Origin: G965233625 sp965233625
GTDB taxonomy: Bacteria > Planctomycetota > Planctomycetia > Pirellulales > Pirellulaceae
Direction of reading: 5' to 3'
NCBI GenBank assembly: GCA_965233625.1
Contig: OZ247499.1
Coordinates: 6,386,001-6,450,000 of the forward strand
DNA: 64,000 bases
The notes under the pieces are model-generated. The model worked only from the letters and a program-made list of their open reading frames with translations. It did not search any database and had not been told where the DNA came from. Positions within the stretch are counted from its first letter, which is position 1, and every line of letters begins with the position of its first letter. Below are positions 35,077-42,926 of the stretch, one piece after another. A program made the position numbers and the translations under genes.

Positions 35077-35511
35077 TCAATCGTAACGTGCGAAGGTCCA
35101 CTCAATCGTGTCGCCGGGTTGCACGCGGCACGCTCCGCAACTGACGGGCTTAGCTTTGCCATTGACCCGGTACGTCCAGTTCAGGCCGCCACTGCCCTGG
35201 TTTTTCAGGCCATCTATTTCCGTCACGAAAGCAGTATTACCGCGTCCCGTCGATTCGTGCTGGATGGCGTGTTGCTTTCGCTTCGCGAGAAGTTGCAAGG
35301 CTTGCAGCACCGTCATCCCCTGACGCCAAGGCACATCATCAATCTTGTGGGTGTGCCCTTCACCGCCGTTGATGTGCACAGTGACGGCCTTCTTCGCCGT
35401 CTGTTCGGGGGACGGCGCCTGGCAGGCGCGGACCGCCGCTGCCGGCATGAGAGGCGCCGTGCTGATGCAGATGGCTAAGATCAGGGCGAGGCAAGCCCGC
35501 GGCCTATTCAT
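35077..35511 (-). CDS. Exported DUF4430-domain protein
   Basis: A 144-residue protein from the ATG at 35511, which overlaps the end of the GroES-like gene by eight bases (the ATGAATAG arrangement), so translation is probably coupled. A signal peptide covers about 1-28 (LALILAICISTAPLMPAAA). The rest has VHINGGEGHTHKIDDV, GMTVLQALQLLAKR, GGLNWTYRVNGK and a final VQPGDTIEWTFARYD. This is the layout of the transcobalamin-like DUF4430 fold, a ligand-binding beta-grasp domain. A longer frame to 35850 exists only because of the overlap. The ligand is unknown. It sits between a chaperonin-like gene and a carbamoyltransferase. Confidence 0.72.
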   Translation of the reverse strand: MNRPRACLALILAICISTAPLMPAAAVRACQAPSPEQTAKKAVTVHINGGEGHTHKIDDVPWRQGMTVLQALQLLAKRKQHAIQHESTGRGNTAFVTEIDGLKNQGSGGLNWTYRVNGKAKPVSCGACRVQPGDTIEWTFARYD

Positions 35512-35908
35512 CGCCTTCGTCCATATCATCCAGTTCACTGGTCGGGTCATCGCCAGATGCATCGTCGTCCATCGGCGCCCCATCTTCCCGGCGGGCCGGA
35601 TCGCGGCGGAACACGGCGACGACATCTTCCACGGGCACCACAAAGAGCTGGTTGTCTGTTTCAAAATCCACCGGGATGGCGTTCTTGGGATGAAACAGCA
35701 CTTTGTCGTATTGCCGCAACGGCACGTCGTCATCATTTTCAATCTGAGCTGAGATGGTGACGATGCGGCCGGTAATCGTGGGGATCTCAGCCGCTTCCGG
35801 CAAGGCGATGCCGCCTTTGGTCTCGCGCTTGGGTTCGTCCTTGCGGACAAGCACGCGATTGCCGATGGGTTCTACGTATTCGAATGTCTTCGTTCGTGTG
35901 TTGGGCAT
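35504..35908 (-). CDS. GroES-like co-chaperonin
   Basis: A 134-residue protein (the ATG at 35908 is preferred to the TTG at 35917). VEPIGNRVLVRKDEPKRETKGGIALPEAA matches the start of cpn10, including the mobile-loop region, followed by GRIVTISAQ, YDKVLFHP and VVPVEDVVAVF. It ends with an acidic tail (MDDDASGDDPTSELDDMDEGDE) of about 30 residues not found in ordinary GroES. No groEL lies in the window, so this is a stand-alone or secondary copy. It is translationally coupled to the DUF4430 gene. The acidic tail may change its partner, which is an inference. Confidence 0.82.
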   Translation of the reverse strand: MPNTRTKTFEYVEPIGNRVLVRKDEPKRETKGGIALPEAAEIPTITGRIVTISAQIENDDDVPLRQYDKVLFHPKNAIPVDFETDNQLFVVPVEDVVAVFRRDPARREDGAPMDDDASGDDPTSELDDMDEGDE

Positions 35909-36351
35909 ATCTATCAATAAATGTCTGGCTGATGGGCCTTATTCACATCCAAGGGCCGCAAGATACGACACATTCCGTTTCTAGCAAAGCAGCGATCATG
36001 GTAAGCAGCAGCCAAGTGCCTTGCGCGCTTGGGGTTGAATTCCGTTTGCAATCTGGCAGAATGCGTGATTCCACCATCCGGCAGTTTTATTCAACAATCT
36101 CCCGGAATGGTTGAGTTGTTGTAAGTCGTTTGACAGCAAGCCTTTGGGTTTTTGTCCGGTGGGAGTGAGTCACTTCCCCTGGATCGTGCTTGCATTGTAG
36201 CGAAACAAAAAAACGCTGGCCACCAACACATGTGCCGCTGGCGTGTTGAAAAATAGCGTCAATATTCCAACATTTTTCGTCAACCGCCTTTCGAGCAGCG
36301 GCGTTATGTCTGCCGTGGGCTGCGTAGTCCAGAAATACGAAGGTTCATTCG
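35909..36351. promoter_or_regulatory. Divergent gap between GroES-like gene and rplY
   Basis: 443 bases with no gene. It must hold promoters for both the GroES-like and the ribosomal operon. A stem of nine pairs with one bulge, CAACAA-CTC (36092-36101) and GAGTTGTTG (36113-36121), lies about 230 bases before rplY. A TTGACA (36130-36135) is present but has no good -10 at the right distance. No small gene was seen. Confidence 0.45.
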
Positions 36352-36981
36352 ATGTCAGAAACACTTGAAGTTAAAATCCGCGAATCGCGCGGCTCCCGCG
36401 CCGCCCGCCGTGAACGGGCTGATGGTCTGGTGCCAGCCGTACTTTATGGACATGGCGAAGATGTGGTGTGTCTGACCGCCGCTGTTGAAGACGTCGATGC
36501 CATTATCCGTCACGGCAGCCGCATCTTGAATCTGAAAGGCGGCGTTACCGAAAACGCGCTGCTGAAAGATGTGCAGTGGGACGCGTTCGGCCTGAACGTG
36601 GTTCACCTGGATCTGACGCGAGTCTCGAAGGGCGAGAAGGTGCAAGTGACGATTCCGATCGAACTGCACGGTACGGCCCCCGGCGCCGCCCAGCAGGGTG
36701 TGGTTGATCAGGTGTTGCACGAGATTGAAATCGAATGCCTGATGTCCAAAGTGATCGAAAAGATTGAGGTCAACATTAACGACCTGCAGCTCAACGGCTC
36801 CATTGCCATTTCCGAGCTGGAAGTGCCTGAGGGCGTCAGCTTCCTGGTGGACGACGAAGCTGCAACGGTTGTGCAATGTGTGGAAGCAACCCCGGCGTCA
36901 GGAGACGACGAGGAAGAAGGTGCTGCCGCTGTTGGTGGAGAGCCGGAAGTTATTGGCGAGAGCAGCGACGAGGAAGAGTAG
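36352..36981 (+). CDS. rplY: 50S ribosomal protein L25 (Ctc type)
   Basis: A 209-residue protein with AAGG eight bases before the ATG. The N-terminal L25 domain starts ETLEVKIRESRGSRAARRERADGLVPAVLYG and binds 5S rRNA. The C-terminal TL5/CTC domain (about 100-185) follows, and an acidic tail ends the protein. The family length is near 200 for the Ctc type, which fits. It is followed after 28 bases by pth, a very common arrangement in bacteria. Confidence 0.95.
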   Translation: MSETLEVKIRESRGSRAARRERADGLVPAVLYGHGEDVVCLTAAVEDVDAIIRHGSRILNLKGGVTENALLKDVQWDAFGLNVVHLDLTRVSKGEKVQVTIPIELHGTAPGAAQQGVVDQVLHEIEIECLMSKVIEKIEVNINDLQLNGSIAISELEVPEGVSFLVDDEAATVVQCVEATPASGDDEEEGAAAVGGEPEVIGESSDEEE

Positions 36982-37009
36982 TCCGTTTGGCTGACTTCGC
37001 ACGCACGTC

Positions 37010-37585
37010 ATGAAATTAATCGTCGGTCTCGGAAATCCAGGCAGGAAGTACAACGGTACACGCCACAACATCGGTTTCGAGATTGTGGCGGGCCTGGCGG
37101 AGAAGTACGGCGACGGCAGCGTCAAGGCGCAGTTCAAAGGCGAAACGGTAAACGCCCGGATTGCCTCAACCAAGGTGCTGCTGCTTTGCCCGCAGACGTA
37201 TATGAACCTCAGCGGGGATAGCGTCCGCGCGGCGAAAGACTATTACAAGATTGACAATGCAGATATCCTGGTGATCTGCGACGACTTCAACCTGGACCTG
37301 GGCCGCTTGAGGTTCCGTCCGAAAGGGTCGGCCGGCGGTCAGAAGGGTTTGAGCGACATCCTGAAGAAACTGTCAGATAACAACATCACGCGGCTCCGGT
37401 TTGGGATTGGGGCGGCGCCACCTGGTTGGGATGTTGCTGATTACGTCCTCAGTAAATTTACAAACAACGACGAATCTGAATTAGAAATTGCCCGGCCGCG
37501 GGCCATCGACGCCGCGGCGGCATGGGTTGAGCACGGCGTTGACCACTGTATGAATCAGTTCAACGCCGCGAAGCCAGGCGATTGA
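37010..37585 (+). CDS. pth: Peptidyl-tRNA hydrolase
   Basis: A 191-residue enzyme that frees tRNA from stalled peptidyl-tRNA. Landmarks: GLGNPGRKYNGTRHNIGFE (about 6-24, with catalytic His), PQTYMNLSGDSV, DDFNLDLGRLRFRPKGSAGG and NNITRLRFGIGAAP. All are conserved. It lies 28 bases after rplY, and rpsF begins 99 bases later. Confidence 0.96.
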   Translation: MKLIVGLGNPGRKYNGTRHNIGFEIVAGLAEKYGDGSVKAQFKGETVNARIASTKVLLLCPQTYMNLSGDSVRAAKDYYKIDNADILVICDDFNLDLGRLRFRPKGSAGGQKGLSDILKKLSDNNITRLRFGIGAAPPGWDVADYVLSKFTNNDESELEIARPRAIDAAAAWVEHGVDHCMNQFNAAKPGD

Positions 37586-37684
37586 CACTACCCACGGTTC
37601 CAATAGTTAACATCACACACATTTATTAAATCACACTATACGGGCGGCTTGCGCCGTGCCGCTCTATTTCTGGGAGAGACTGTT

Positions 37685-38104
37685 TTGGCGAATCAAGTTT
37701 ACGAATGCATGTTCATTTTCGATTCCAACCGCTACGCACGCAACGCGAATGGCGTCACCGCCAAGATCGGCGAAATGGTTGAAAACATCGGCGGTGAACT
37801 GCTTGCCAGCCGTCTGTGGGTTGAGCAGAAACTGGCCTACCCGATCAAGAAGCAAAAGAAGGGCACGTACTGGTTGACCTACTTCCGCGCAGACGGAACT
37901 AAGTTGGGCGAGTTCGAACGCGCCTGCCAGTTGAACGACGACATCCTCCGTCAGCTCACGCTGAAGGTCGATCCACGTCTCGCAGACGCACTGGTTGCTC
38001 ACGCCCGCGGCGAAGCTGTGCCTGAAGATGTTGAAGCCGAAGGCGCCGAAGAAGCTGCTGCCGACGCACCTGCCGAAGAAGAAGCCGCCGCCACCGAAGA
38101 GTAG
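37685..38104 (+). CDS. rpsF: 30S ribosomal protein S6
   Basis: A 139-residue protein. The start is a TTG at 37685, selected because GGAGAG lies six bases upstream and because ANQVYECMFIFDSNRYAR begins at the family's usual point; the longer frame to 37649 adds an unrelated 12 residues. The S6 fold covers about 1-95 (IGEMVENIGGELLASRLW, YWLTYFRADGTKL, RQLTLKVDPRL). The last 35 residues are an Ala/Glu-rich tail, as in some relatives. It is upstream of ssb, with 176 bases between that hold a repeat. Confidence 0.92.
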   Translation: MANQVYECMFIFDSNRYARNANGVTAKIGEMVENIGGELLASRLWVEQKLAYPIKKQKKGTYWLTYFRADGTKLGEFERACQLNDDILRQLTLKVDPRLADALVAHARGEAVPEDVEAEGAEEAAADAPAEEEAAATEE

Positions 38105-38114
38105 TATTAATCCT

Positions 38115-38138
38115 CCGTAGGGCAGGCGCCCGCCTGCC
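38115..38138. repeat. Diverged copy of the CCGTAGG palindromic element
   Basis: CCGTAG followed by GGCAGGCG-CC-CGCCTGCC, a perfect 8-bp inverted repeat. It shares the CCGTAGG start and GGCGCC core with 2995-3036 and 5716-5790. It lies 10 bases after the rpsF stop. Confidence 0.6.
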
Positions 38139-38280
38139 GCCTGGCTGCGAAGTAAAAAGCAGTAGATATAGACACGTTGTTTCGCTGGCGTCATGTCAGC
38201 GCGGCCAGGAGCGGCCGCAGTTAATTTGAGAATGCGGCGCCTGCTAGTGAGGCCGCGCCGCTCGCCTCCGGAGTCGTCCT

Positions 38281-38781
38281 ATGGCTAGTTTCAACCGCGT
38301 CATCCTTGTCGGAAACCTGACACGCGATGTCGAACTGCGCTATACCCCCAGCCAGACCGCGGTGACGGAAGTCGGGCTGGCCGTAAACGACCGGCGTAAG
38401 TCGCAAAGCGGCGAATGGATCGAAGAAACAACGTTTGTCGACGTCACCATCTGGGGCCGCACTGCGGAAGTCTGCTCAGAGCATCTGGGCAAGGGTTCGC
38501 CCATCCTGATCGAAGGCCGTTTGAAGCTGGATACCTGGGAAACCGACGGTCAGAAACGCTCGAAACTGCGCGTCGTCTGCGAACGCATGCAGATGCTCGG
38601 ATCGCGTGGCAGCGGCGGTGGTGGATCACGCGGTGGACGCGGCGGACGTCAGTTCGACGAGAGCGAATACAGCGCCCCGGCCGGTTCCGGCGGCTACGAT
38701 GATGGCCCGTCGCCAGGCGGTTCATCTTCTGGCGGCAGTTCCGGGGGATCGCCCCCACCTGATGACGACGTGCCGTTCTAA
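38281..38781 (+). CDS. ssb: Single-stranded DNA-binding protein
   Basis: A 166-residue protein. The OB fold covers about 1-110, starting MASFNRVILVGNLTRDVELRYTPS and including WIEETTFVDVTIWGRTAEV. A Gly/Ser-rich flexible linker follows (110-155). The acidic tip PPPDDDVPF at the end is the docking tail for repair and replication partners. Length is typical. It lies between rpsF and rplI; rpsR (S18), often found in this order, is absent. Confidence 0.96.
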   Translation: MASFNRVILVGNLTRDVELRYTPSQTAVTEVGLAVNDRRKSQSGEWIEETTFVDVTIWGRTAEVCSEHLGKGSPILIEGRLKLDTWETDGQKRSKLRVVCERMQMLGSRGSGGGGSRGGRGGRQFDESEYSAPAGSGGYDDGPSPGGSSSGGSSGGSPPPDDDVPF

Positions 38782-38909
38782 GGCGGATCCCATTGATCCG
38801 GCGACACCGTATGGATTACAGTCAGGCAGCGGATTACAGTCTGGCAAGCCAGAAGCACACAGAATACTCATTTATTTACCGTTAACATCCCTTCGCATAA
38901 GTCAAAGCT

Positions 38910-39449
38910 ATGGGTTCCGTAAGAGATAAAAAACGCAAATCGGCTGCCACCTTCAAACGACTGCCTAAAGGGCCCAACGGCGGCATTCAGCTGATGCTGA
39001 TTCAGAACGTACAGCATCTGGGCGATCAGGGTGAAGTGGTTGAAGTGAAGCCCGGCTACGCCAACAACTACCTGCTGCCACAGGGTCTGGCCACGCTGGC
39101 TTCGGATCACCATCGCCGCATGGTAGAGAAGCACAAAGCGAAACTGCTTGAGATCGAACGCGCCCGTCTGGCCGATCTCCGCATGATGGCCAACAACCTT
39201 GGCAAGCAGAGCGTGACGATCGAAGCCAACGCCAACCACGAAGGCCATCTCTATGGCAGCGTCGGCGAAGTCGAAATCGCCAAGGCGCTCAAGGCTGCTG
39301 GTTTCAGCATCAAGCCCGATCAGGTCCGCCTGGAAGGTCCGCTGAAGGAACTGGCGCTCTACACGGTCAAAGTACACCTGCACCGCGATATCGACGCTGA
39401 AGTGAAGGTCTGGGTCGTGCCTACCGAAGTTGAAGAAGACGCTTCGTAG
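38910..39449 (+). CDS. rplI: 50S ribosomal protein L9 with N-terminal extension
   Basis: A 179-residue protein. The L9 core starts at about residue 29 (LMLIQNVQHLGDQGEVVEVKPGYANNYLLPQGLA) and includes the long connecting helix and the C-terminal RNA-binding domain (GHLYGSVGEVEIAKALK, IDAEVKVWVVP). The first 28 residues (MGSVRDKKRKSAATFKRLPK) are a basic extension not present in ordinary L9, with no internal ATG at a better place except Met29. It ends the ribosomal cluster and is closed by a terminator at 39476-39508. Confidence 0.94.
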   Translation: MGSVRDKKRKSAATFKRLPKGPNGGIQLMLIQNVQHLGDQGEVVEVKPGYANNYLLPQGLATLASDHHRRMVEKHKAKLLEIERARLADLRMMANNLGKQSVTIEANANHEGHLYGSVGEVEIAKALKAAGFSIKPDQVRLEGPLKELALYTVKVHLHRDIDAEVKVWVVPTEVEEDAS

Positions 39450-39475
39450 CACACCACGCAAATCAGAAACCTATG

Positions 39476-39508
39476 CAGCCCGGTCGCAAACGCGCGCCGG
39501 GCTGTTTG
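39476..39508 (+). terminator. Rho-independent terminator after rplI
   Basis: CAGCCCGG (39476-39483) pairs with CCGGGCTG (39497-39504), followed by TTTG. It lies 26 bases after the stop. Confidence 0.75.
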
Positions 39509-39561
39509 CGTTGAAACGCTGCGTGTTTTCGTGCAGCAGTAAGGGCAACACTTGAAGATTC

Positions 39562-39597
39562 AAAAAAAGAAGCTTGCGACACTGTGCCGCAAGCTTC
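39562..39597 (-). terminator. Rho-independent terminator of the porin gene
   Basis: GAAGCTTGCG (39569-39578) and CGCAAGCTTC (39588-39597) form a perfect 10-bp stem. On the minus strand seven T residues follow (39568-39562). It begins 31 bases after the porin stop. Confidence 0.9.
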
Positions 39598-39628
39598 GAT
39601 TGGAAGTCACCGTCAGACGTCTGACGCT

Positions 39629-41215
39629 TTAGAAGTTGGTCTGCCACTGGCAGTAGAAGAAGTCAGCATCTTCGGGGTTATTGATCTTCCCGCCCGCCCA
39701 GAAGTGCGAGTATCCGAAGAGGATGTTGCTTCTTGGGCAGATCGAGTAGCTGAGAATGATGTCCAGTTCCTGACCAAGATCGCGACCCTGGTTCTGCGCG
39801 GGTGTTCCACCAATGGCAGGCACTGGAGCGCCGGAGTTGGACTGAATCAGGTAGTACCAGAGCAGTAGCTTGGTCTTCTTCGTCGGTGCACAGGTCAGCA
39901 GGAAGTTGACACTCTCGACGTTCGAACGCTGCACCGCGTCAATGAAACCGAGGTACTTGTGTGCCAGCGGGAACAGCTGGTTGTAGCTGTTGAAGTCGCC
40001 GCCAGCAGCATCGCCCGAGGCGTAATCGAAGTAAACCCAGGCGGTTGGCGACCAAGGCATGTCGGGCATTTTGCGACCCAGACCGGCGGTGATGAAGCCA
40101 GCATCCTGATCGGCGAACGCACCGGCAGCGGCGCCGCCCTGATAAGCGCCTTCAACCTCGTACAGCCAGTTGTCGACGCTACCCAGAACACGCGAGCCGA
40201 ACGTATGGATCGAAAGGTCCGTCAGTTCGTTTTCGAAGCCCAGGTAGTACGCGTCGAACGTAACATTTTCGATGCCGCCATACGTCGCATACGTGCCGTA
40301 GAAAGCCTGCTCGTAGTTAGCAACGTCACGAGCGTGACGGTTGATCATGACGGGGTTTGTGTAGAAAGCGTCGATCTTCCAGTCGCCTGGCCGCCACATG
40401 GCTTTAACGCCTTCAAACGTGCGTCGCGTATTGGCCCAGTCCAGTGGTGAAACCACACGTTGGGCGCCGTAAAGCAGTTCCTGACGGCCAACGCGTACAC
40501 CTAGCTCGTCGGTCAATTGAACGTCTGTGAACAGGTTCAGAAAGTCGCCGCTGTTGCGGTCGATGGGCCGCAGGGGCAAGTTGTGGCCGAAGCTGTCGGC
40601 GGTGATGCCTTCGACATAAAAACGCAGATAGTCCGTGGCTTCCCAGTTGGCGTACATCCGCAGGCGGCTGAGCATGAAGCTATCGGAATTGTCGATGAAC
40701 CGCTGGGAGCCTTTGTTCATCCCGTTCTCGCTGTGATAGCGGGCGCGGTACTGACCGCCGATATCCAGCGTACCAAACTGACCATCCGGACCAAGCTTCA
40801 TGCGCTTCAAACCGTCGCCCAGTCCCGGTTCTCCCTTGAAGCCAGGATCGTCGAGATAGCTGAAGTTGTTGTCGAAGAACAAAACCTTGTGCGAACTTGC
40901 AACAGGATTGCCCTTCTTCTTTTTCTTTTTCGGCGCGGGGGGAGGTGCGGTTGCCATGTTGTAGGCGGCGCCAGCCCGATTTCCAGCCGTTGCAGCCTGT
41001 GTAGTAGAACCTTCGACGACCGTCTGCGTTTTGGCGTCCTGCACTAAAGCCACGTGGGGAACCGCGTCGTCACGTAGCGGCGCGACTTCGACAACACCAG
41101 AGCTCTGCCAGTATTCGCCGGGCTGGGCATAGCCCGGTGTCTCCTGGGCTGTTGCCGTGCCTGCCGCAGCCAGCACGCCAAGAAGGGTGGCGGAATATAA
41201 ACGACGAACAAACAT
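39629..41215 (-). CDS. Alginate-export-type outer-membrane porin
   Basis: A 528-residue protein with a signal peptide (LYSATLLGVLAAAGTATA). Residues 30-115 are a variable Ala/Thr/Pro region with a run of six lysines. From about 150 on, alternating beta strands ending in aromatic residues (FGTLDIGGQYRARYH, FMLSRLRMYANWEATDYLRFYVEG, GVRVGRQELLYGAQRVVSPLDW) match the AlgE-like Alginate_exp barrel, and the last residue is Phe, as in many outer-membrane barrels. Despite the name, such porins need not export alginate. It is the last gene of the minus-strand nitrogen region but is separated from the globin gene by 575 bases and has its own terminator, so it may be independent. Confidence 0.82.
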   Translation of the reverse strand: MFVRRLYSATLLGVLAAAGTATAQETPGYAQPGEYWQSSGVVEVAPLRDDAVPHVALVQDAKTQTVVEGSTTQAATAGNRAGAAYNMATAPPPAPKKKKKKGNPVASSHKVLFFDNNFSYLDDPGFKGEPGLGDGLKRMKLGPDGQFGTLDIGGQYRARYHSENGMNKGSQRFIDNSDSFMLSRLRMYANWEATDYLRFYVEGITADSFGHNLPLRPIDRNSGDFLNLFTDVQLTDELGVRVGRQELLYGAQRVVSPLDWANTRRTFEGVKAMWRPGDWKIDAFYTNPVMINRHARDVANYEQAFYGTYATYGGIENVTFDAYYLGFENELTDLSIHTFGSRVLGSVDNWLYEVEGAYQGGAAAGAFADQDAGFITAGLGRKMPDMPWSPTAWVYFDYASGDAAGGDFNSYNQLFPLAHKYLGFIDAVQRSNVESVNFLLTCAPTKKTKLLLWYYLIQSNSGAPVPAIGGTPAQNQGRDLGQELDIILSYSICPRSNILFGYSHFWAGGKINNPEDADFFYCQWQTNF

Positions 41216-41790
41216 GCCTTGAATTCCCTTTCAAAAAGCTGATTTCATCTATTCGAGCAGACCGCCTTCTGCTGCTTGACAGTGCAATTAGCCTCGACAA
41301 ATCCGTTCGGTCGGGGCGCAATCTGTCCTAGAGTAATCTTCGACCAGCGACGCACGGTCAATGAACAAACTACGCGGGCTAATGTTAAACCAGCTAATCT
41401 CTATAAATTCGCAAACCAGCTTGCACACTAGTCTTAGAGGGGGAAGCGACGGCCAAATAAACCACGTGGCGCCTGCTCTTTAGGTAAGAGAGGTGCTTTT
41501 TACTGGACTTTTGGCGTCCCTCGCGGGCTTGGGTCAGACGCATGTAACGCGCGAGGTTATCGACGCCCGAAGAATTCGTGGTGAAACTGCCCAAAAATTT
41601 GGCTAGATTTTGAACGGTTTCATGATTGGATTTGCGTAGCTAATCCGTCGCTAGCGTCCAGCAGGAGGTTAAGAAGCCTGCCGGAGAATATCGCAATGGA
41701 TACTGCCAAGAGACAGAGCAGGAGGAACATGCAGCAAGAGCCGTCTGCTCTGAGGTCGCAATCCGGGGGAAACGCGACCAAACGATGAGA
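41216..41790. other. 575-base gap between porin and globin genes
   Basis: No convincing gene. CAGAGCAG (41714-41721) and CTGCTCTG (41745-41752) form an 8-bp stem with a 23-base loop, 39 bases after the globin stop, but no T run follows on the minus strand. The region nearest 41216 should hold the porin promoter. Frames at 41394-41594 and 41690-41790 lack family features and good starts. Confidence 0.5.
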
Positions 41791-42210
41791 TCAACTGACT
41801 TGCTTCTTGCGGGCCGCTTCGATCATGACACCCGCAAGTGTTGTGTAGGTGACCGTCCAGGCTTCTTTTGCTTCGGCAGTAAAATCGTCGCCAAGGCCCT
41901 GGCCGAGTGTCCACAGAAGAGCCTCTCCAACGGTGTCGTAGTGCGACTCCTTCACTTCATAATCGACGTGACGTTCTCCGAGGGCTTCGACGGCAGGAAC
42001 GACTTCGCCAAGGTTTTTTAGATTAGCGACCGCGACGCCGATCATCTGCATCAGCTTTTTACCCTGTTCTTTCATATCGGATTTGAACAGGGTTTTTAGC
42101 GATGGATCGAGTTCAAAGAGTTTGCCATAGAAAAGCTCAGCGGCCTGATCCGAGATGGCTGCGACTTTGCTCCAGTTTGACTGGACCACTGCAATCTGTT
42201 CTGGGGTCAT
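41791..42210 (-). CDS. Single-domain bacterial globin (Vitreoscilla-hemoglobin type)
   Basis: A 139-residue globin with GGAG before the ATG. The key sites match Vitreoscilla hemoglobin: Tyr28 (helix B10) in LFYGKLFELDP, Gln49 (E7) in MKEQGKKLMQM and proximal His81 (F8) in GERHVDYEV, then HYDTVGEALLWTL. There is no FAD/NAD reductase domain, so it needs an outside reductase. Such globins bind O2 and can turn NO into nitrate. As the last gene in the nitrogen cluster before the porin, a role in NO removal is a reasonable inference. Confidence 0.93.
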   Translation of the reverse strand: MTPEQIAVVQSNWSKVAAISDQAAELFYGKLFELDPSLKTLFKSDMKEQGKKLMQMIGVAVANLKNLGEVVPAVEALGERHVDYEVKESHYDTVGEALLWTLGQGLGDDFTAEAKEAWTVTYTTLAGVMIEAARKKQVS

Positions 42211-42258
42211 GGATTTGCTCCGGGTGTATTGCGTGTGTGATGAGGGACGGGGAACTTC

Positions 42259-42879
42259 TTATTTCAACGGAACGCGGACGATCACGCCGCCCATGACATC
42301 GCCTTCTTTAAACTCTGGATAATCATCGCCACGGTTGGAATGCGAGTTGTGGCATTCGTAGCACGCGGCGGCAACAGCCTTGTCAGCGTAAACAGCGGTG
42401 AAGTATTTGACGCCGCCGAGTTCTTCTTCGCCGTAGAAGTTTTCACCGGGATGTTCGGCGACGTATTCCAGCCCCTCAATTTCTACAGGCGTCTTGGCTT
42501 TGTTCTGTTCGTTAAGCGGCCATTTCGATTTCAGTGCGTAAGAGAAGCCAGCTTCCTCCTTGTTCTCGTCAACAATTTCCGATCCCATGCGGAACATCTG
42601 AGCGGGCAGCGGTATCGCGTTCTCTTCGTCCTTCCAGTATTCGCTGGCGGAAACTGGCGATTCCTGCTTCTTGAGATTTGTAACCACGTGCTTTGCATAA
42701 ACGGTACGATCCGCCATCATCACTGCGTGGACGGCGTCGCTAAATTTCTTAGGCGTAATGCCTCCTGCCGCAGGTGTTCCTGAGGCGGCAGTGGCGGCCG
42801 GATCGCCACAACCCGCCGACGTCAGCAACACGGGGGCAAGTGTAGCCAGAACGAGTGTGAAGTAAGCAGCGTTTTTCAT
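42259..42879 (-). CDS. DUF3365 (Tll0287-like) monoheme lipoprotein
   Basis: A 206-residue protein with lipobox TSAGC (Cys24), so lipid-anchored in the periplasm. Residues 40-200 fit DUF3365: FRMGSEIVDENKEEAGFSYALKS, then GLEYVAEHPGENFYGEEELGGVKYFTAVYADKAVAAACYECHNSHS with heme site CYECH at 173-177, and a final GDVMGGVIVRVPL. Members hold one heme c and may sense or transfer electrons. It lies 47 bases after the multiheme cytochrome gene and 48 bases before the globin gene. Confidence 0.86.
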   Translation of the reverse strand: MKNAAYFTLVLATLAPVLLTSAGCGDPAATAASGTPAAGGITPKKFSDAVHAVMMADRTVYAKHVVTNLKKQESPVSASEYWKDEENAIPLPAQMFRMGSEIVDENKEEAGFSYALKSKWPLNEQNKAKTPVEIEGLEYVAEHPGENFYGEEELGGVKYFTAVYADKAVAAACYECHNSHSNRGDDYPEFKEGDVMGGVIVRVPLK

Positions 42880-42926
42880 CGTAAGATTCCTGAAGTCTTA
42901 AAAAGGGGAGAACCAAAAAGTGCGGC

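Noticed and set aside
35512..35850. N-terminal extension of the DUF4430 frame
   Set aside because: It runs inside the GroES-like gene in another frame and has no features; the signal peptide begins at the ATG at 35511.
41394..41594. 66-residue minus-strand frame in the globin-porin gap
   Set aside because: Starts at TTG without an RBS and has no recognisable features.
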